DNA of 64,000 bases from Fennellomyces sp. T-0311 (taxonomy: Eukaryota; Mucoromycota; Mucoromycetes; Mucorales; Lichtheimiaceae): assembly GCA_025266875.1 (NCBI GenBank), contig JALLLT010000024.1, forward strand, positions 124,001 through 188,000. Direction: 5' to 3'. The position numbers were made by a program, and so were the translations under genes. Below are positions 59,592 to 64,000 of the stretch, piece after piece (within the stretch, counting starts at the first letter, position 1; every line of letters begins with the position of its first letter). The notes beneath the pieces were generated by a model. The model worked only from the letters and a program-made list of their open reading frames with translations, made no database searches and was not told the DNA's origin.

Positions 59592-61279
59592 TTAATTCCA
59601 CAAAGCTCTCGTCTTTGCAGTCACTGGATATCCAAACGTCTCCATCTCCTCCAATGCTATATGGAACCGCGGGTCCCCTGCAGCTGCAAGCTTTCTTGCC
59701 AGGATATCATAGCACGTCTGCGGTGGAATCACACCATAACCCTTCATTTCCTCCAGGTAGGAAAATGCATCCTCGTAATTCCGTTGTGTGCACGACAATC
59801 CAATCATCTTGGTATACGTTTCGATGTTGGGCATGATACCAGCCTTCTTCATTTCGTTGATGATGGCGTTACCCATACCCTTGTTGGCCGTTTGAACGCA
59901 GGCTTCCAATACTGCATTGTACGTATCCACGTCAGGGACCACGTTCAAGTTTTGGGCTTCGCGATAAGTAGCAATGGTCCGTTGCAAATCCTTGGCATCG
60001 GCACAAGATTCAATAACTGCGTTGAACGCCGTGGTATCGACATTGCGGCCTTCCTTTTTGAGTTCTTCGAGAACATAGTAAGCATCATCGATAGCTTGGA
60101 TATTGTTGTTCAAAAGACGACGGATAGGCAAGGTGGTTCGTGAGGTGGGTGCCACTCCAGATACACGCATGATATCCAACACATTGAATGCACTCTTCAA
60201 ATCGTTTTTGACCACGAAAGCTTCCATCAATGGAGCAAAGTAATGTTCTTTGTATGGGAATCCGCTGGTGGAAAGTTGACGAATGACATCTGTTGCAAGT
60301 TTTGCATCGCCGGATTTGGCCGCCGTGCGCAATACCGATAAACATGTACCTTCGTCAGGTCGCATACCGTACGTATTGACAGCCTTTTGCCAGCAGTAGG
60401 CTGCTTGATCATATGCGTCATTAAATGCTGCCGTACGCAAAACGTCCAGATACATTCGAGGATTGCTTGATGCCACCATACCAGTCTCTTCGGCTTCCTT
60501 CAACAGCTTGAATCCGCTTTCCGAGTCATGGATGTGATGACACAATCCAATTACCATGGTATAGCAGGTCTCGTTGGGAACAATATTTTCGGCTTTCATT
60601 TGTTCAAGAATATCCATGGCTCGTTCAATTGCTTGTGTTGTGCAAGCACCTCGTAACAGTTGTGTGTACGACGAGATTGTCAGCGCAAAGTTGTTTTTCT
60701 TCATATCTTCAATCACTTCTGTTTGATATTCAACTTGCCCCGTAACAGCAAATGCCTGCCATGAAAATTGTTTAAAAAACGCTAGCGTAAATCGCCATGT
60801 AGCTCTCTCTTTTACCTCAAGCATAGTGTTGTAGCTTTCCAGAGCAGGCTGTACTCCATTTTCTTTCATTTCTCGGAGGGTTGACAGTACCCCTTTATCG
60901 TTACGTGCGCGCATGTACGCGGCCAGAAGAGCATTGTACGTGTTCAAGTCAAACTGGAGTCCCTTGGCCTTGATTTCGTCCGTGATGGCAAGGACTTCTT
61001 CCAACAAGCGCTTTGGGCTCGATCGGAATCGTAGTTTGTCAGATAACCGTTTGTTGAATGTGGCAAGTGGAGCAGTAGGGTGATTGTACGTGATTAACTT
61101 GGAAGTAAAGTCGTTGGAAGCCACATCGGTACTGTTGAACCCTATATGTATATTGTTGGTTTCTTAGTTTCACTATATGAACGCATGCACAATAAAAAGT
61201 ATATATATTTACGTCGCGTAGCGAGTTCGGGACGACGTGCAATGACACGACAACAACGTAAATGGCTCAATCGATGCAT
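59592..61279 (-). CDS. Pentatricopeptide repeat protein, probably mitochondrial
   Basis: Minus-strand exons 61279-61213, 61141-60816 and 60755-59592 give 518 aa. The second intron is exactly 60 nt with no stop codon, so its retention would insert 20 residues; splicing is preferred because the repeat phase then continues. The start (MHRLSHLRCCRVIARRPELA) is a typical mitochondrial presequence. PPR units are plain: DLNTYNALLAAYMRARND, ALESYNTMLE, NETCYTMVIGLCHHIHD, DVDTYNAVLEACVQTANKG, NIETYTKMIGLSCTQRNYED. It acts presumably on mitochondrial RNA; the target is unknown. Its start codon is 122 bp from that of the HNH gene on the other strand. Confidence 0.85.
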
Positions 61280-61401
61280 AGTTTGTTCCTTGACGTAAAA
61301 TGTTGTCCGAGAAAACAAGCGCGGGGGTGTAAAGCCACTCAGTCGCGAAGCCCGCCTCGATCCGAGAGCGGAGTGCCTGCTTCTCACCTTTCACTTCAAC
61401 A
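61280..61401. promoter_or_regulatory. 122-bp divergent promoter, PPR gene / HNH gene
   Basis: Two start codons on opposite strands are separated by only 122 bp. No TATA box is visible. The HNH gene must use a promoter inside or overlapping that of the PPR gene. Confidence 0.5.
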
Positions 61402-63066
61402 ATGGCAGACGGCAGCGTAGATGTTAAGAAGCCTGTTTCACTGCAGAAGGAATCCGATAATGTTGCTACTACGGAAAAGCAATTACATGGTAACCAAGGG
61501 TTCATTTCCGGATGAATGAAGCCAGTTCATGTTGAAATTACCATTTCCAGAAACTGAAGAACGAAAGGAGCCTTCGGAACAAGGCAGTGTGCATAATAAT
61601 CGACAGTGCAATGACCAGGAAGCGGCTCAAGGTAAAAAGAGTTTTGACATATATATATAAGCGATTCTAAAGCTTGTTCCATAGGCACGGTTACTATGGA
61701 ACGCGAAAAAGACGCGTCCACGGTTAACACGACTGAAGAACAAGAATATATGCCAATCCGCCATCCAAAGCTGCCAGTCACTTCACCTCCTCGCTACTTT
61801 GTCAACAAGGACAGCGTCGTTTGCTCGAATAGCACAGGAAAGCTCAGGGCGCTGAAGCAAATTATGAAAGGATCAAATGCTGGTAGTTACACACTTTATG
61901 TCAATAACGAGCGCACGACAAACACCTTCAAATTGGAGGAGATTATGGCGTATACTTTCTCAGAGCACTTTGACAGCACCAAACACTACATATTCCATAA
62001 GGATGGTAACCATAATAATTGTGATTGGAACAACCTCGTCATATGCGACTTGCCTACGCTGCAGAAGCATGAAATAGCCAGACTTGAAAAAGAACACCCA
62101 GGCACAAGATACACCGTTGTCCGCAATGTACACGACACTTTGACATTCGAACGCTACCTTGTCTCGGACACTGGAAGCATTTACTCACTTATCCGACGAA
62201 TTCATCTCCGTCTATCGCTCGATAGCCATGGATATTCGCATGTCTGTTTGGCATGTGATACCAATGTTGAACAGCCAACCAAACGGTATAGCACTATTCG
62301 AATTCGTGTAATTTTATTACAATCTTTCGAAGGACGTCGGCAAGAAGGCCATTACATTACTTACATTAACGGCAATAAGGATGACAATGTACTGGGAAAT
62401 CTCGCGTACACTGATCCCGCCAAAAGAACATCCCGACCTCGAGAAAAAAGGCAACCGGAAGCTGAGAAACAAAGAAATGCATCAAGAGAATTTACGCTAC
62501 CACCGGTTACTGACGAGACAAAATGGAAGACAATCGGCACCCTCTTATGGAACGGACTATCATTTAGCCAATACGAAGTATCCGACATGGGCCATGTTCG
62601 CAAAAAAGATGACTCTCAACTGCTCAAACTATGCCATGGATCTGATGGGCAAGCTCATATACACGTGCATCATGATCAGCAAAGTTTGGAGAAGCGCCCA
62701 AAAAACTTGAGGGTGTCTCGGATCGTAGCGAACGCCTTTGTTGATGGATATAGCGAAACACAAAATGCTGTTGAGCACATTAATGGCGATCGACTGGACA
62801 ATCGTGCACAGAACTTGAAATGGGTGCCGCAACGAAGTGCATACATCCAGAGAAGGTCACGCCCGGTGGTGGCATCACTGATGGACAACCCAGAGATGCA
62901 AAAGAGGTTTCCGTCTATAAGCAAAGCTCAACAAGAACTATCCGTTTTTAGCTTGTATTCATTGGCCAGAAAACACGTCAATTCATTTACGAAGGAGGTC
63001 AATTGGGACGGCGAGAAAAAGTTGGCATCGATTCAGGTGTTTTTGTCTAAAAAAGACCAAGAGTAA
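61402..63066 (+). CDS. HNH-family endonuclease-like protein with three tandem units
   Basis: Exons 61402-61489, 61551-61631 and 61685-63066 give 516 aa. After a charged, disordered N-terminus of about 85 residues come three related units, each with a NUMOD4-like YEVSD-type part and an HNH-like core of form (H/Y)-x-(D/N)-G-x5-N-L. Unit 1 ends IFHKDGNHNNCDWNNLVI (about residues 159-176), unit 2 ends ITYINGNKDDNVLGNLAY (281-298, its key His replaced by Tyr), and unit 3 ends VEHINGDRLDNRAQNLKWV (419-437) preceded by RIVANAFVDGY. Unit 3 matches the phage/intron homing HNH pattern best and could be active. A DNA-nicking role is inferred. It is a good candidate for mobile or recently acquired DNA. 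Confidence 0.8.
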
Positions 63067-63677
63067 AGTTGGAATGTTACCATACGTTTTATCATATTAT
63101 CAATACAGTAATACTATCAGCTATCAGACTTATATACGTTATTACTTGAATCTAAGTAGAAGAATGGCAAGATAATGAAAATCAATAGGCTCACCATCAT
63201 AGCCGTGTGTAGTAATTATATCGCAACACCCGTACTTTTATAGAAATACAAAGAGTATGTACGTTTTGCTATCAAGAATGGCTTCCCTCAAAGATTCTAC
63301 ACTTCAAATTTGCATTGGTTCAGGACGAGCTCAACTTCCAATCATGAGTACCATTGCAGTTTTACTCCTTCAACTATCATCCCAACTCAAAAGAACTAGC
63401 CAAGTGCGTACGTAAGCACACATCGATATCGAAATATAAATATTATACCGAGATAGATCTCACTTTATTCCCTCGTCATTATTAATTCAGCCAGTGATGA
63501 TACTGATGAATCTCGTTGATTCGGTAAAACGCAGAAGACAAGGTCAGAACATTTGCATTGTAGTTACGTAACTGATTTATTTAGTTTGATTCTGCTATGG
63601 TATACATAAACGTATAAAATAGAAAGCTAATAGCATTGATGTACTGTACTGACAATACGTGTGGTGATATCCCAACT
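63067..63677. other. Spacer between two convergent HNH gene copies
   Basis: 611 bp of AT-rich DNA with no gene. The 3' flanks of the two copies stay weakly similar for some tens of bases past each stop codon, then diverge. Confidence 0.6.
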
Positions 63678-64000
63678 TTACTCTTGGTCTTTTTTAGACA
63701 AAAGCACCTGAATCGATGCCAACTTTTTCTCGCCGTCCCAATTGACCTCCTTCGTAAATGAATTGACGTGTTTTCTGGCCAATGAATACAAGCTAAAAAC
63801 GGATAGTTCTTGTTGAGCTTTGCTTATAGACGGAAACCTCTTTTGCATCTCTGGGTTGTCCATCAGTGATGCCACCACCGGGCGTGACCTTCTCTGGATG
63901 TATGCACTTCGTTGCGGCACCCATTTCAAGTTCTGTGCACGATTGTCCAGTCGATCGCCATTAATGTGCTCAACAGCATTTTGTGTTTCGCTATATCCAT
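63678..64000 (-). CDS. 3' end of a second HNH-family gene copy (cut by window edge)
   Basis: The minus strand encodes the last 107 residues of the same protein as 61402-63066, starting within GYSETQNAVEHINGDRLDN and ending KKDQE. By eye the only amino-acid difference is one Leu for Phe near the C-terminus, from one T-to-C change. The two copies converge. The 5' part lies outside the window, so completeness is unknown. Confidence 0.85.
   Translation of the reverse strand, partial: GYSETQNAVEHINGDRLDNRAQNLKWVPQRSAYIQRRSRPVVASLMDNPEMQKRFPSISKAQQELSVFSLYSLARKHVNSFTKEVNWDGEKKLASIQVLLSKKDQE

Noticed and set aside
59130..60143. 337-codon plus-strand open frame
   Set aside because: It is the antisense shadow of the second PPR gene plus intergenic sequence; the peptide is low quality and the minus strand has clear PPR repeats.

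Overview
This window reads as nuclear DNA of an early-diverging filamentous fungus, most like a Mucoromycota/Mucorales genome. Most genes carry several short GT-AG introns (about 44-87 nt). The core genes are fungal: a fused acetylglutamate kinase/AGPR arginine gene, an Iml1-type TORC1 regulator, a Rom-type Rho GEF, a Pho85-type cyclin, eEF1B-alpha and Argonaute. For most spliced genes I rebuilt the exons by hand; every joined CDS given as intact keeps one open frame and a length divisible by three. The species call is inference.

Layout. 1-4.9 kb: a 3' gene fragment, SDH4, a DTW-domain tRNA modification gene and ARG5,6. 5-14.8 kb: a gene-poor AT-rich stretch with one small secreted Cys-rich peptide gene and a 5'-truncated Fanzor gene. 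14.8-20.4 kb: a reductase-type NRPS-like gene, a peroxisomal-type Nudix gene and a secreted-protein gene. 21.6-24.1 kb: a mobile-element end-like repeat, a U6 snRNA-like sequence joined to a tRNA-like sequence, and a C2H2 gene with an 18-bp coding minisatellite. 25.6-35.9 kb: cyclin, coiled-coil protein, Rho GEF, mitochondrial carrier and a PPR protein. 36.3-40.0 kb: a long Fanzor gene. 40-46.9 kb: gene-poor, with a decayed MFS transporter. 46.9-63 kb: dense again, with Argonaute, a small basic protein, eEF1B-alpha, a J-protein, Iml1, a Mlx-like bHLH, a second PPR protein and an HNH-family gene. The right edge cuts a second, inverted copy of that HNH gene.

The main discovery candidate is the pair of Fanzor (eukaryotic TnpB-like, RNA-guided nuclease family) loci. 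They share a 1.5-kb near-identical block that includes the same 56-nt intron. After splicing, the intron restores the RuvC-I motif (GIDPG in one copy, GIDPR in the other), and both contain the TNEYRSSKTCPEC motif and NRDAAASFN motif of the RuvC/zinc-finger core. The 36-40 kb copy carries about 640 residues of extra N-terminal sequence upstream of the shared block. Each copy has a different single-base frameshift. A roughly 75-bp repeat upstream of the long copy recurs at 21.7 kb and may mark an element end.

The second candidate is the HNH gene pair at the right edge, whose full copy has three tandem HNH-like units. The third is the U6/tRNA-like composite. Most other genes are housekeeping and not organised into an operon-like pathway. 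The tight NRPS-like/Nudix tandem and the short divergent promoters are the only contexts that suggest co-regulation.
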